The notes under the pieces are model-generated. The model searched no databases and was not told the origin of the DNA. It saw only the letters and a list, made by a program, of their open reading frames with translations. Below are positions 1 to 8,153 of a stretch of DNA of 39,571 nt, piece by piece (within the stretch, counting starts at the first letter, position 1; the number at the start of each line of letters is the position of its first letter). Source of the DNA: Lachnospiraceae bacterium (GTDB lineage: Bacteria; Bacillota; Clostridia; Lachnospirales; Lachnospiraceae); assembly GCA_014804355.1 (NCBI GenBank), contig JAAUZY010000106.1:1-39571 (forward strand). Direction: 5' to 3'. The position numbers were made by a program, and so were the translations under genes.

Positions 1-1
1 A

Positions 2-259
2 ATAAGAGATCATAATGAGTGTGAGTTAAATAATTTGTGTGTTATTCCTACATACAGGCACAACGGAATAGGGAAAAAACTTTTAGAAAATGCCTTTAAG
101 GTTGCGCAAGACCTAAACATTAATAAGATTAAGATCAGCATTGTTGAAGAAAACACGGTACTAAGAAAATGGTATGAAACATTTGGCTTTATCCATACTG
201 GTATACAAAAATTTGATTTTTTTCCATTTACCTGTGGATATATGGAAAAAATTTTGTAG
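2..259 (+). CDS. GNAT family N-acetyltransferase, 5'-truncated by the window edge
   Basis: The reading frame is open from base 2 (no stop before it), so this is the C-terminal part of a longer gene rather than a 74-aa protein starting at the TTG at 35. The visible part carries the GNAT acetyl-CoA loop: strand beta-4 ending in a Leu-Asn-Asn-Leu-Cys-Val stretch, then YRHNGIGKKLLENA, which fits the Q/RxxGxG/A motif A. This is followed by a helix, a beta-5 strand (KIKISIVEEN) and the typical 'LRKWYETFGFIHTG' C-terminal signature. GNATs transfer the acetyl group of acetyl-CoA to an amine; the substrate cannot be read from this fragment. It sits 84 bp upstream of a second GNAT gene in the same orientation. 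Confidence 0.85.
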   Translation: MRDHNECELNNLCVIPTYRHNGIGKKLLENAFKVAQDLNINKIKISIVEENTVLRKWYETFGFIHTGIQKFDFFPFTCGYMEKIL

Positions 260-349
260 TATGAAAAAATTTTACTATGATTTATAACTTACAAAATAAA
301 TTAATGCTGTAATTCGCCATAAAAAATCAAACGCTCAGGAGAATTGCCG

Positions 350-811
350 ATGAAAGAAATAATTGTTTACGAAATGTCATTTAACGGAACATTAAAGCAG
401 CCGACAATTATGTCCTGTGTTTCTTTTCAACAAAAATATTGGAATGAATATATGCGAATATATAATGAATGCTTTTATGAGATGAGAAAAGATTTGGAGA
501 TTGAACCATATATTTTTTATTCTGACTATTCTCAGATGAAAAACAAAACAAATGATACTTTTCTTTACCTGCAAGACGGAATAATCATAGGTGCTGTCTC
601 CTGTTACGGCAATGAAGTAGATGATCTGATCGTTAATAAAGCATTTCAAGGACAAGGTTTTGGACAGAAATTGCTATTATGGGGAATGAATCATATAAAA
701 GAACAGGGCTATGACGAAATCGTTCTGCATGTAGCTGAATGGAATCAGAATGCCGTGAATCTATATTTAAAGACCGGATTCCATATCAGTAAGAAAGAGA
801 AAGTCCGGTAA
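350..811 (+). CDS. GNAT family N-acetyltransferase
   Basis: A 153-aa acetyl-CoA-dependent N-acetyltransferase. The second half has the GNAT core: 'GIIIGAVSCYGNEVDDLIVNK' (beta-3/beta-4), the pyrophosphate-binding loop FQGQGFGQKLLLWG (Q-x-x-G-x-G type), beta-5 'EIVLHVAEWNQNAVNLY' and the C-terminal Leu-Lys-Thr-Gly-Phe turn. The N-terminal half is less conserved and probably sets substrate choice. I place the start at the ATG at 350, because AGGAGA lies at 337-342 with 7-nt spacing. The TTG two codons earlier gives worse spacing. The acceptor is unknown. Being next to another GNAT in an accessory region suggests small-molecule or drug modification, but that is inference. Confidence 0.85.
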   Translation: MKEIIVYEMSFNGTLKQPTIMSCVSFQQKYWNEYMRIYNECFYEMRKDLEIEPYIFYSDYSQMKNKTNDTFLYLQDGIIIGAVSCYGNEVDDLIVNKAFQGQGFGQKLLLWGMNHIKEQGYDEIVLHVAEWNQNAVNLYLKTGFHISKKEKVR

Positions 812-922
812 TATTGAATCATTTTATATATACGACAAACATACCGTGGCATTATGAACCGATTTGGCGTATGCTATACTTTCAGTGTTGGTGCAAATGG
901 AAATTGCGGAGATAGATAAAAT

Positions 923-954
923 TCCATACACACTCCACATTGCCATGTTACACT
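923..954 (+). promoter_or_regulatory. Autoregulated promoter of the response regulator: two 11-bp spaced direct repeats plus -10
   Basis: TCCATA at 923 and TCCACA at 934 start exactly 11 bp apart (one helical turn), and a -10-like TACACT begins at 949, 15 bp after the second repeat. The same motif, spacing and -10 offset recur at 3059-3112 before the permease operon. This is the pattern of an OmpR/PhoB-type regulator binding in tandem where a -35 box would be. That the 975-1640 regulator is the binder is inference. Confidence 0.6.
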
Positions 955-974
955 ATGCCAAAGGAGGTGCGCTG

Positions 975-1640
975 ATGGCAACACTATTGATTGTTGAGGA
1001 CGATATTGACACCAACGAAGCCGTTTGCGAATATTTGCAAGAAGCTGGACACAACACAATTTCAGCTCTTGATGGTGACGAAGCAATCACCCTGTTCTCT
1101 GAAAATAAAATCGGCCTTGTTGTGCTGGATATCATGCTTCCCACCATTACGGGATTGGCTGTCCTGAACTCCATCCGTAAAACAAGCCAAGTCCCGGTAC
1201 TTATGCTGACGGCCATGGAGGACGAACAAACCCAAGTCGCCAGTTTTGACGGGCAAGCCGATGATTACATGACAAAACCGTTTTCTATGGTCATCCTGGG
1301 AAAACGGGTCGCGGCCTTGCTGCGCAGGAGCAAACTGTCTGAAAAGGTAGATATATGGACGTGCGGCGATCTAACGGTCAATTTCTCTGGCTACGCCGCC
1401 CACGATTCAAATGGAGAATTGGAAGTTACTGCAAAAGAACTTGACTTGCTTAAATTGCTGGTTGAACATGAAGGTCTGGTGCTGTCCCGGACACAAATTC
1501 TGGACGGAGTATGGGGCGAAAATTCGTATGTACTTGATCGACTCGTCGATACCTACATCAAAAACCTACGGAAAAAGCTGCACCTTGACTGCATTAAAAC
1601 AGTCAAAGGAATTGGATATAAACTTGAGGTCAGCCAATGA
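975..1640 (+). CDS. OmpR/VanR-type response regulator
   Basis: A 221-aa DNA-binding response regulator. The N-terminal receiver (about 1-118) has the acidic pocket 'VEDD' (residues 8-10), phospho-acceptor Asp52 in LVVLDIMLP, the conserved Thr79 in MLTA and Lys101 in MTKPF. The C-terminal winged helix (about 125-221) has 'LEVTAKELDLLKLLVEH' and 'VDTYIKNLRKKL...TVKGIGYKL', typical of OmpR/PhoB proteins. The start is the ATG at 975, with AAGGAGGTG at 961-969; a longer frame from 864 has no such site. It overlaps the kinase gene by 4 nt (ATGA), so the two are translationally coupled. The neighbours are two FtsX permeases and an ATPase, so it probably switches on that exporter through the repeats at 923 and 3059. 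Confidence 0.93.
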   Translation: MATLLIVEDDIDTNEAVCEYLQEAGHNTISALDGDEAITLFSENKIGLVVLDIMLPTITGLAVLNSIRKTSQVPVLMLTAMEDEQTQVASFDGQADDYMTKPFSMVILGKRVAALLRRSKLSEKVDIWTCGDLTVNFSGYAAHDSNGELEVTAKELDLLKLLVEHEGLVLSRTQILDGVWGENSYVLDRLVDTYIKNLRKKLHLDCIKTVKGIGYKLEVSQ

Positions 1641-3049
1641 AAAAACTAAAGATTTTCCCGAAAACATTCCTTTATACGTTGAGCCTGATGCTGATTATTA
1701 TCCTGCTCTCCCACACGCTGATCTACTTTCTGATGCCGTGGGCCTATAACTACCAGCAGAAAAAGGCATTGGAAACGGATGCCGCCCGATTGGTCCAGCA
1801 GATCACCATGACCCGGCCAGAAGAACGGCTGAATTGTGTGGCGGAGTTTGCCGCTAAATGGACTGCCAATATATCCATCGACTATGAGGACTTTACTTAT
1901 CATATGGACTTGCTGAAGGTAGAAACCGATGCCGCTCCTTCTCCAGATGGCAAAGTGGAAGTGACGATTATTGGACATGCCACGGAGGCTGGGGTGGAAA
2001 TCTCTCTGGAAGAGAACCCGTTGGGCGGTGCGGATTTTTTCAAGGTAGAACAAGGCTTTGCAGACGGGGCTGGGAGTATAACTGCCATTGTCTCCCGCCA
2101 GCATATTGAGGATGCTGCCAGTGCGGTACTGATGATACTGCCGTTTACTGCCATACTTTGTGCGATCATTTCTATTTTGTTCGCTCTAGCCTACTCTCGG
2201 ATGTTTACCACCCCCATCAGGCAGATCAACGCCGCAACAGAACAAATGCGGGAATTAGAGCCTGCCGCCCATTGTCCGAATGATAGGCAGGATGAAATGG
2301 GGATGTTGGCTGACAATGTGAACAGCCTATATCAAACGCTTCTGTCCACCATTCAGACATTGGAGCAGGAAGTTGAAAAGGTAGAAGCCGCTGATATGCA
2401 AAAGTCTAACTTCCTGCGGGCCGCATCCCATGAGCTGAAAACACCTGTCACCGCAGTCAGTGCCATGCTGGAAAATATGATCCTCGGTGTAGGGAAATAT
2501 AAAGATAGAGACACCTATCTCACTAAGTGCAAGGCATTGACAGACCGACTTGTCCAAATGATAAAGGAAATCCTTGACGCATCACGGGCAGAGTTCGCCG
2601 GAGCGCAGGAGCAGACTGATTTCCTGATAGCAGACGCACTCGAAACCGTCATGGAACCATATCAGATTACCGCAAAAGCCAAGGGAATCACAGTCAATGT
2701 TGAGTTAGAAGAATCTTTTACCGTGCATCTGCCGCAGGGGATGATTGAGAAAGCAATATCCAACATTTTGGCAAATGCAGTTTCCTATACAAAACCGGGC
2801 GGCATGATCGACATTTCCTGCAAAGGACGGCAGCTTGTAATAGAAAACGAGTGTACCCCTATCCCCTCGGAACACCTTGCCCATATTTTTGAGCCGTTCT
2901 ATCGGCCCGACTATGGACGCGACCGTGCATCGGGCGGGAACGGGTTAGGACTGTACCTTGTTTCGATGATCTTGAAATCCCTGGATATATCCTATTCGTT
3001 TACACCATCTGAAAATATAAATGGTATGTCCTTTCAAATCTCCTTCTAA
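1637..3049 (+). CDS. Membrane sensor histidine kinase
   Basis: A 470-aa sensor kinase paired with the upstream regulator (4-nt overlap). Membrane segments lie at about 11-34 and 162-186, enclosing an extracytoplasmic domain of about 125 residues. HAMP follows at about 187-240 and a coiled linker at about 235-255. HisKA comes next with the phospho-acceptor His265 in ASHELKTPV. HATPase_c has the N box 'ISNILANAVSYTK', 'IFEPFYRPD' (F box) and the G2 box 'GGNGLGLYLVSMIL'. It senses an unknown envelope signal and phosphorylates the regulator. The medium-size sensor domain distinguishes it from the short BceS-type sensors; it is closer in layout to VanS-like kinases. The intergenic DNA after it carries the transporter promoter and an SD-pairing hairpin. 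Confidence 0.93.
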   Translation: MKKLKIFPKTFLYTLSLMLIIILLSHTLIYFLMPWAYNYQQKKALETDAARLVQQITMTRPEERLNCVAEFAAKWTANISIDYEDFTYHMDLLKVETDAAPSPDGKVEVTIIGHATEAGVEISLEENPLGGADFFKVEQGFADGAGSITAIVSRQHIEDAASAVLMILPFTAILCAIISILFALAYSRMFTTPIRQINAATEQMRELEPAAHCPNDRQDEMGMLADNVNSLYQTLLSTIQTLEQEVEKVEAADMQKSNFLRAASHELKTPVTAVSAMLENMILGVGKYKDRDTYLTKCKALTDRLVQMIKEILDASRAEFAGAQEQTDFLIADALETVMEPYQITAKAKGITVNVELEESFTVHLPQGMIEKAISNILANAVSYTKPGGMIDISCKGRQLVIENECTPIPSEHLAHIFEPFYRPDYGRDRASGGNGLGLYLVSMILKSLDISYSFTPSENINGMSFQISF

Positions 3050-3058
3050 CACGCAAAT

Positions 3059-3112
3059 TCCATATTAGATCCACATACCATCCATAATAGCTCCACATTG
3101 AGATGCTAAGAT
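3059..3112 (+). promoter_or_regulatory. Transporter promoter with four 11-bp spaced direct repeats
   Basis: TCCATA (3059), TCCACA (3070), TCCATA (3081) and TCCACA (3092) begin exactly 11 bp apart. A -10-like TAAGAT follows at 3107-3112, again 15 bp after the start of the last repeat, just as at 923-954. Each repeat therefore lies on the same face of the helix. I infer cooperative binding of the phosphorylated 975-1640 regulator as two dimers, and a transcription start near 3118-3120. There is no good -35 box, as expected for an activated promoter. Confidence 0.65.
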
Positions 3113-3146
3113 ACCTCCATCACATTGATAGGAGGTATCTTTTTTT
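3108..3146 (+). promoter_or_regulatory. Hairpin with U-tract that sequesters the permease ribosome binding site
   Basis: An 11-bp perfect inverted repeat (3108-3118 with 3131-3141) has a 12-nt loop and runs into a T-tract ending at 3146. Its 3' arm contains the AGGAGG ribosome binding site (3130-3135) of the permease that starts at TTG 3145. Read-through RNA from the kinase gene would fold this as a terminator or SD-blocking hairpin. RNA started at the inferred local promoter (about 3118-3120) would lack the 5' arm. Confidence 0.6.
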
Positions 3147-4344
3147 GAATGTTCTGAAACTGGCCTTTCTCTATGACACACGGAAGAAAAGGAAAAACCT
3201 GACCCTGTTCCTGCTCTTTGCGCTGATTACGCTTTTTGTTACGATCAGCTTTTCTGTGTTGAGTGCAACCCAGGCCGCAGGCACTAATCTGCGAAAAACG
3301 GTAGGAGCATCCTTTACACTGCGAGGAAAACCGGTGGAGTTCAACGCAAACGGGGCAGATTTCTCTTTTATTCCCATTTCTCAGCAAGATATTGACCTGA
3401 TTGCAGGCAGCACCGAAATCAAAGCCTGCAATGCACAGCAGTCAGCCACCGCAACAGCCAGTGGCTTTATCCTTCCATCTGGTATGCCGTCCGGCACGAT
3501 CTCCGCCAATACATCATCTGCATGGAACCGAAACTTCACCGGCGGTATTTTGACACTGGTTGAAGGTCAGCATATCACAACCGAAGATCAGCACGTCGCC
3601 CTGGTCAGTCGGGAACTGGCAGAGGAAAACGAGTTGAGTATTGGCAACGAATTGTCATTCAAAGACCCAACGGCAACAGTGAAGATCATCGGCATCTATG
3701 AGAGCGATGCAAGTATGGAGTTTGATGCTGACACTATTTTCACTGACCACAGTACCTATTGGGCGTTGACGGAGAGTGAAGCTGGAACCTATTCGGGCCG
3801 TGTGGATTTCTTTGTCACTGATCCGGCCAGACTGGAAACCGTCATGTCGCAGATAAAGCAGGACGCGCCGCTCCACTGGGAGGACTACACGCTCCAGACG
3901 GACACAGCGGAATATGACGCTATTGCTTACCAACTCTCGACCATCGGACGCCTAATGACCCTTCTGATCGTTTCGGCAATTACCGTTAGCATGATCGTCC
4001 TCTTTCTGATTCTCGCCATGCGCATCCGGGGCCGTGTCCATGAAGTTGGCGTTCTGCTGGCTGTCGGAGTTGCAAAAAGACATATCATCGCACAGTTTTT
4101 AGTTGAAACAACGGCGATCCTGATTTTGACATTCCTGCTTTCCTGCCCCATCAGCTATTTTGCCGCTGCGCAAATCGGGGTATTCCTGCGGGATATGATC
4201 GGCGCGGTCATCATTGACCTTCCAGCCTGGAAATTGCTTCTGCAATATGGAATCGAGATGCTTGTTGTGATTGTCGGTGTGATGCTAGCCGCATATCCGA
4301 TATTCCGGCTTCATCCCAAAGAAATTCTATCAAAAATGAGTTAA
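3145..4344 (+). CDS. FtsX-type ABC transporter permease (first of two)
   Basis: A 399-aa membrane component of an ABC exporter of the FtsX/MacB class. An N-terminal membrane segment (about 20-42, 'LTLFLLFALITLFVTISFSVL') is followed by a large extracytoplasmic domain with the MacB-PCD-like stretch 'LVEGQHITTEDQHVALVSRELAEENELSIGNEL'. Three C-terminal segments follow ('LMTLLIVSAITVSMIVLFLILAM', 'ILILTFLLSC', 'MLVVIVGVMLAAYP'). The FtsX signature 'EVGVLLAVGVAKRHI' lies between them, and the protein ends 'HPKEILSKMS'. I place the start at TTG 3145, because AGGAGG at 3130-3135 is 9 nt away; ATG 3103 in the same frame would lie in the promoter/hairpin. It is a close paralogue of the next gene, and the pair probably forms a heterodimer with the 5759 ATPase. 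Confidence 0.88.
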   Translation: MNVLKLAFLYDTRKKRKNLTLFLLFALITLFVTISFSVLSATQAAGTNLRKTVGASFTLRGKPVEFNANGADFSFIPISQQDIDLIAGSTEIKACNAQQSATATASGFILPSGMPSGTISANTSSAWNRNFTGGILTLVEGQHITTEDQHVALVSRELAEENELSIGNELSFKDPTATVKIIGIYESDASMEFDADTIFTDHSTYWALTESEAGTYSGRVDFFVTDPARLETVMSQIKQDAPLHWEDYTLQTDTAEYDAIAYQLSTIGRLMTLLIVSAITVSMIVLFLILAMRIRGRVHEVGVLLAVGVAKRHIIAQFLVETTAILILTFLLSCPISYFAAAQIGVFLRDMIGAVIIDLPAWKLLLQYGIEMLVVIVGVMLAAYPIFRLHPKEILSKMS

Positions 4345-4358
4345 AGGAGAACGCAGAT

Positions 4359-5744
4359 ATGTTAAAAAGAGCATTTTTCTACACGACCAGAAAAAAAGGG
4401 AAAATGTTGATCCTGCTGTTGACCCTGTTCGTGATTTCTACATTTGTCCTGACCGGGCTTTCCATTCTGGCGGCAGCAGACCAGTCCGCATTGAGCCTGC
4501 GGCAGTCCGTGGGCGGGAGTATCAAGCTGGAACGGGATATGGACAACAGCCAGAACTGGACATACCAGCAGGGCATTGGCGGTGTGCTGGTAGACTACAC
4601 AGGTACGCCGATTACTGACGCAGATATTGAAAAGGTCATGAGCGTCAAAGGTATCCGTGACTATAACGGTATAGGTTTTGGCAGCGTCTTTGCAACGGAT
4701 TTTTCGTTTATTCCAGGCATTAGCTTTGGGCAAGTGAGAGATTACAGCGCCCTTCCCTCCGTTTCTAATTCCGAGTATTTCAACTACTTCCGGCGAGGGG
4801 CTTTCAAACTGGTCGAGGGCCGTCACATCACCCCGGAGGACGATCACGCCGTCCTGATCAGCACCGCACTTGCTGAAAGAAACGGCTTGAAGCTGGGCGA
4901 TACCATCACGGTACAATGCTGCTATGACGCAGGTGGCTATCCTAACGTATTGCTGAAAATTGTCGGAATATATGATGTCACTATGGACGATGGACAATTT
5001 AACACCACGTCAACAGATAAGCGGAACCGCCTGATTATCGATCACAATGCCATGCAGGAGATCATGGTGCACGATGTTATCCAGTATGACAATGGCGTTG
5101 AGTTTTTTGTGGACGATCCCAGGGACATTGATAAGATCGCGGCACAGATACAGAAGTTAGACCTTGACTGGAGCTGTTTCAAGCTGACTGTTGATAATAC
5201 CGCCTACGAAGCTGTGGCATCCTCTTTGACCGCTATGCAGAACATGGTGACGGGATTGATTATCGGGATCGTGATTGTCAGCATCGGTATTCTGGCGCTG
5301 ATCCTCAATATGTGGATCAAGCAGAGAACACACGAAACGGGCATCCTGCTCGCCATAGGTGTGAGTAAGGTCAAAATCGTGACGCAGTACATCCTTGAAA
5401 CACTGATGATCGCCGTGATTGCCTTTGGCCTGTCTTATTTTTCCAGCGGAGCGATTGCGCAGAGGGCATGCAATTTGTTGTTCAGCCAAGCAGCAGAGAC
5501 ACAGCCCGTCCTGGAAATTGAAACCCCCGATGATGGGACGGAATATCTGGACATCACAGGCCAATACATCCCCTACGATACCTCCAATATGGTGGCTCCT
5601 GACAGCATCGAAGTCCATGTCACCGTGGAGCAACTTCTTTGGGTGTACCTGTTGGGAATCGTTCTCTGTACTGCTGCCGTAACACTGGCATCCCTGCCGG
5701 TCGTAAAAATGAAGCCGAAAAACATCTTGTCGAAAATGAGCTAA
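4359..5744 (+). CDS. FtsX-type ABC transporter permease (second of two)
   Basis: 461 aa, paralogous to the preceding gene: both begin with 'AFFYTTRKK/AFLYDTRKK' and both end in 'ILSKMS'. The membrane segment at about 14-36 is followed by a large extracytoplasmic domain with 'FKLVEGRHITPEDDHAVLISTALAERNGLKLGDTI'. Then come segments at about 306-329, 352-376 and 430-452, with the FtsX signature 'ETGILLAIGVSKVKIV'. It has an extra acidic loop before the last membrane segment (about 380-425) that the first permease lacks. Translation starts at ATG 4359, 14 nt after the stop of the first permease and behind AAAGGAGA. With the ATPase it would act as an energy-driven extruder or mechanotransmitter; the cargo is unknown, and a peptide or lipid would be typical for the family. 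Confidence 0.9.
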   Translation: MLKRAFFYTTRKKGKMLILLLTLFVISTFVLTGLSILAAADQSALSLRQSVGGSIKLERDMDNSQNWTYQQGIGGVLVDYTGTPITDADIEKVMSVKGIRDYNGIGFGSVFATDFSFIPGISFGQVRDYSALPSVSNSEYFNYFRRGAFKLVEGRHITPEDDHAVLISTALAERNGLKLGDTITVQCCYDAGGYPNVLLKIVGIYDVTMDDGQFNTTSTDKRNRLIIDHNAMQEIMVHDVIQYDNGVEFFVDDPRDIDKIAAQIQKLDLDWSCFKLTVDNTAYEAVASSLTAMQNMVTGLIIGIVIVSIGILALILNMWIKQRTHETGILLAIGVSKVKIVTQYILETLMIAVIAFGLSYFSSGAIAQRACNLLFSQAAETQPVLEIETPDDGTEYLDITGQYIPYDTSNMVAPDSIEVHVTVEQLLWVYLLGIVLCTAAVTLASLPVVKMKPKNILSKMS

Positions 5745-5758
5745 AGGAGATTTTGATT

Positions 5759-6415
5759 ATGAGCATTTTAGAAGTAAGGGGCCTGCAATACTCCTATGAG
5801 AACAAAAAGCGAGTTCTGCGGGGCATCAATGCCAAAATGGAACATGGTAAGATGTACGCTATTCTCGGCCCTTCCGGGTGCGGGAAAACCACTCTGTTGT
5901 CCCTGTTGGGCGGTCTGGACAGCCCCTCCAGCGGTCAAATTTTGTATCAGGGCGAGGATATTGTAAAGACCGGCCTTGCCGATCACCGACGCAGTCATGT
6001 AGCATTTATCTTCCAGAACTACAACCTAATCGACTACCTAACACCGATGGAGAACGTAGCCTTGACCGCTAAACAGCCGCCTCTGCCCATTCTGGAACAG
6101 TTGGGGTTGACCGCAGAAGAAGCGAAACGGAATGTGCTGAAGCTGTCCGGGGGCCAGCAGCAACGAGTAGCCATCGCCCGCGCTCTCGCCAGCGATGCAC
6201 AAGTTATCCTCGCCGATGAGCCGACCGGCAATCTGGATGAGGATACCGCAGCCGAAATCACGTCCATTCTCAAAAAGAGCGCCCACAAATCCGGCAAGTG
6301 TGTGGTAATCGTGACACACTCCAATGAACTGGCGAAAGAGGCTGATGTGATTTTCCAATTGCGAAAGGGCGAGTTACAAATTGCAGGGTCATCCAATATA
6401 AATAGTCGGAATTAA
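5759..6415 (+). CDS. ABC transporter ATP-binding protein, MacB/LolD type
   Basis: A 218-aa nucleotide-binding subunit for the two permeases just upstream. Walker A is GPSGCGKTT (37-45), the Q loop is 'FIFQNYNL', the signature is [15 protein letters not shown], Walker B is [14 protein letters not shown] (the EPTGNLD form of MacB/LolD/FtsE exporters) and the H loop is VTHS. The helical subdomain after the Q loop is shorter than in most family members. The start at ATG 5759 follows AAAGGAGA; a longer frame from 5639 overlaps the permease and is ignored. The last ten residues after 'RKGELQI' look non-family and lie at the junction with the AbrB-type remnant, so the native C-terminus may have been altered by a deletion. 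Confidence 0.93.
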   Translation: MSILEVRGLQYSYENKKRVLRGINAKMEHGKMYAILGPSGCGKTTLLSLLGGLDSPSSGQILYQGEDIVKTGLADHRRSHVAFIFQNYNLIDYLTPMENVALTAKQPPLPILEQLGLTAEEAKRNVLKLSGGQQQRVAIARALASDAQVILADEPTGNLDEDTAAEITSILKKSAHKSGKCVVIVTHSNELAKEADVIFQLRKGELQIAGSSNINSRN

Positions 6416-6587
6416 ACCGGGAGATACCCTGCTCCTTCTCGGTAACGAGGAACGTGGCATTGCCATTCCTCCCAAGAAAGCGTTTGCCGAGCTGTTCGGC
6501 ATTGCCGCCGGCGTACTGTCCGCTCCCATCGGCAAAGCCGTGCAAAAAAGGAATTATACGAGGATAGTTGAAAAACAGCGTGGCTAA
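6402..6587 (+). pseudogene. Remnant of an AbrB/SpoVT-type transcriptional regulator
   Basis: The plus-strand frame after the stop at 6399-6401 encodes about 60 residues with no start codon at its head. It begins Ile-Val-Gly, then '[19 protein letters not shown]' and continues to the stop at 6585-6587. The GIKPGDxLLLLGxEERGIAI pattern is the second half of a SpoVT/AbrB swapped-hairpin DNA-binding domain; the first half (the xIPKxxR part) is missing. It directly abuts the end of the ABC ATPase gene, as expected after a deletion that removed the regulator's 5' end. Family recognition is from the motif; the remnant has no visible ribosome binding site. Confidence 0.6.
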
Positions 6588-7279
6588 TATAACAGTTCCG
6601 ACAAAGAACGAATCTTTAAATAGGGCGAATCAACATCCGAAGCCGGATTTGCCGCTATAAGTATCGGAGTTATGCCAAGCTTTGCTGCTCCTTCCAGATT
6701 TTTCGGGGAATCATCTATAAATACTGTATCTCGCGCCGGAACGCCACATTTATTAAGTGCATCTGTGTACATTCTTTCATCCGGTTTAAACGTTCCCAAG
6801 AAGCAGCTATAGGTATGTGTTGCAAAAAAGTCTGCGACCCCGATCGCACGAAGCTGCTGATCAATACTGGGCCATGTATCCGAAATGATTCCCAGTTTAT
6901 GTGATTTACAGAGCACTTTCAAAACCTTTTCCACATCAGGATAGACTACATAATTATTCATGTTGTAAGTGCGATCGAAAGCAATCTCTTTGATTTCATC
7001 CTCCGTAAGGCCAAGTTCGAGATTCCCGGAGATTTCCGAATAAAAATGAATAAATTGACGACATTCCTCTTCAACAGTTCGCACTAAATGATTTTTTTCC
7101 AGATACTCAAGGCTCTTATTTCTGGCGCTTTGTATCTCATCAGAACTGTATTTATTAAGTTTATCATTCGCCAATTCATAAAATTTATCAGTGAACATCC
7201 AGTCCCCTGATAAAGGGTAATCAAGTGTATATCCTACATCAAAAAAGATCACTTTTTTATCCTTTAATAATTCTATCAT
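6584..7279 (-). CDS. HAD-superfamily hydrolase
   Basis: A 231-aa haloacid-dehalogenase-type phosphatase. Motif I is 'VIFFDVGYTLDYP': the nucleophile Asp is present, but the second (acid/base) Asp is replaced by Gly, as in some subgroups. Motif II is 'GIISDT', the motif III Lys lies in 'GTFKPDERMY', and motif IV is 'VFIDDSPKNLEGA'. The cap is helical and inserted between motifs I and II (about 20-115), so it is a subclass I protein. The substrate is unknown. The start ATG at 7279 follows AAAGGAG. The 3' end overlaps the opposite-strand AbrB-type remnant by 4 nt. The Asp-to-Gly change could alter rate or specificity, so phosphatase activity is likely but not certain. Confidence 0.85.
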   Translation of the reverse strand: MIELLKDKKVIFFDVGYTLDYPLSGDWMFTDKFYELANDKLNKYSSDEIQSARNKSLEYLEKNHLVRTVEEECRQFIHFYSEISGNLELGLTEDEIKEIAFDRTYNMNNYVVYPDVEKVLKVLCKSHKLGIISDTWPSIDQQLRAIGVADFFATHTYSCFLGTFKPDERMYTDALNKCGVPARDTVFIDDSPKNLEGAAKLGITPILIAANPASDVDSPYLKIRSLSELLY

Positions 7280-7499
7280 ACTGCTCCTTTCAAGCTGACT
7301 ACTTAAACAATTCTATGTCATCTGCTTTAAACATATTTAAATGTACTTTCTCATTTTCCCAAAAGTACAATCAAATTTCTTCCCTTCATAGTCAGAATAA
7401 GTTGTTCCTCATCTATCACAAAATATTGTACCATGCCTCCCGACAGCCAAACAAGAATATTTCATACTCTCAATGATATATGAAAGAACTGATATACCA

Positions 7500-7528
7500 T
7501 TGAGCCCCAGCTTTCTGTATGTTATAAT
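7500..7528 (+). promoter_or_regulatory. Promoter of the AAC(6')-like gene
   Basis: TTGAGC at 7500-7505 and TATAAT at 7523-7528 are separated by 17 bp, about 46 bp before the start codon. The rest of 7280-7499 is AT-rich intergenic DNA in which I see no gene. Confidence 0.6.
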
Positions 7529-7574
7529 TTCAATGTCGTCGTGAGCGGCAGATCGATATTTCGGAGGAAGTAAG

Positions 7575-8009
7575 ATGATACGAAAAGCCTCAAAAAATGA
7601 TATAAGAACAATCGCTGAGTTAGCAGTCTTACTGTGGGATAACAATTCTGTTGACGATTTAGCAAATGAGTTTTCTGAGCTTCTTTCCGGAGATGGCGCT
7701 CAGATATTTCTGAAATATGAAAATGATATTCCTGTCGGTTTTGCACAGTGTCAATTACGGCGTGATTATGTGGAGGGAACCGAAACAACTCCCGTCGGAT
7801 ACTTAGAGGGAATTTTTATTATGGAAAGCTATCGCAACAGGGGATATGCTAAAGAGTTGCTAAATGAGTGCGAGATGTGGGCAAGGGCTAACGGCTGTAA
7901 AGAATTTGCCAGTGATTGTGAAATCGACAATGACGCCAGCTTCCGATTTCACATGGCTATGAATTTTACGGAAGCAAACAGAATTATCTGCTTTACCAAA
8001 AAGCTGTAA
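7575..8009 (+). CDS. AAC(6')-I-like aminoglycoside N-acetyltransferase (GNAT)
   Basis: 144 aa. The block 'RRDYVEGTETTPVGYLEGIFI' followed by 'YRNRGYAKELLNECEMWA' (acetyl-CoA loop) and 'GCKEFASDCEIDNDASFRFHMAMNFTEA' is the hallmark of the AAC(6')-I subgroup to which chromosomal Acinetobacter-type enzymes belong (YVxGTETxPVGxLEGIYV, CTEFASD). Enzymes of this group acetylate the 6'-amino group of aminoglycosides. Length and all core motifs are complete. It has its own promoter (7500-7528) and a GGAGG site before ATG 7575, so it is probably expressed. Whether it gives resistance is not shown by sequence; related proteins also occur as general acetyltransferases. Confidence 0.8.
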   Translation: MIRKASKNDIRTIAELAVLLWDNNSVDDLANEFSELLSGDGAQIFLKYENDIPVGFAQCQLRRDYVEGTETTPVGYLEGIFIMESYRNRGYAKELLNECEMWARANGCKEFASDCEIDNDASFRFHMAMNFTEANRIICFTKKL

Positions 8010-8074
8010 ATTTCCGGCTTAAATTAAGTATTTATAATGTATTTTTGGCGAAATCAAGAACTTGAAATTATTTC

Positions 8075-8103
8075 TTGACATAGATACTGATTTTCGGTAT
8101 AAA
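8075..8103 (+). promoter_or_regulatory. Consensus promoter of the type III antitoxin RNA
   Basis: TTGACA at 8075-8080 and TATAAA at 8098-8103 with a 17-bp spacer: a near-perfect sigma-A promoter placed just before the tandem repeats. A start near 8110 would give an RNA of about 175 nt up to the terminator. Confidence 0.85.
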
Positions 8104-8153
8104 TTAAACAGAGATGAGCGTAGCTTATCGTATAGGAGCTCATGCTCCTGTAG

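Noticed and set aside
3103-3144. Upstream ATG at 3103 as start of the first permease
   Set aside because: It falls inside the promoter and hairpin; TTG 3145 has AGGAGG at the correct spacing.
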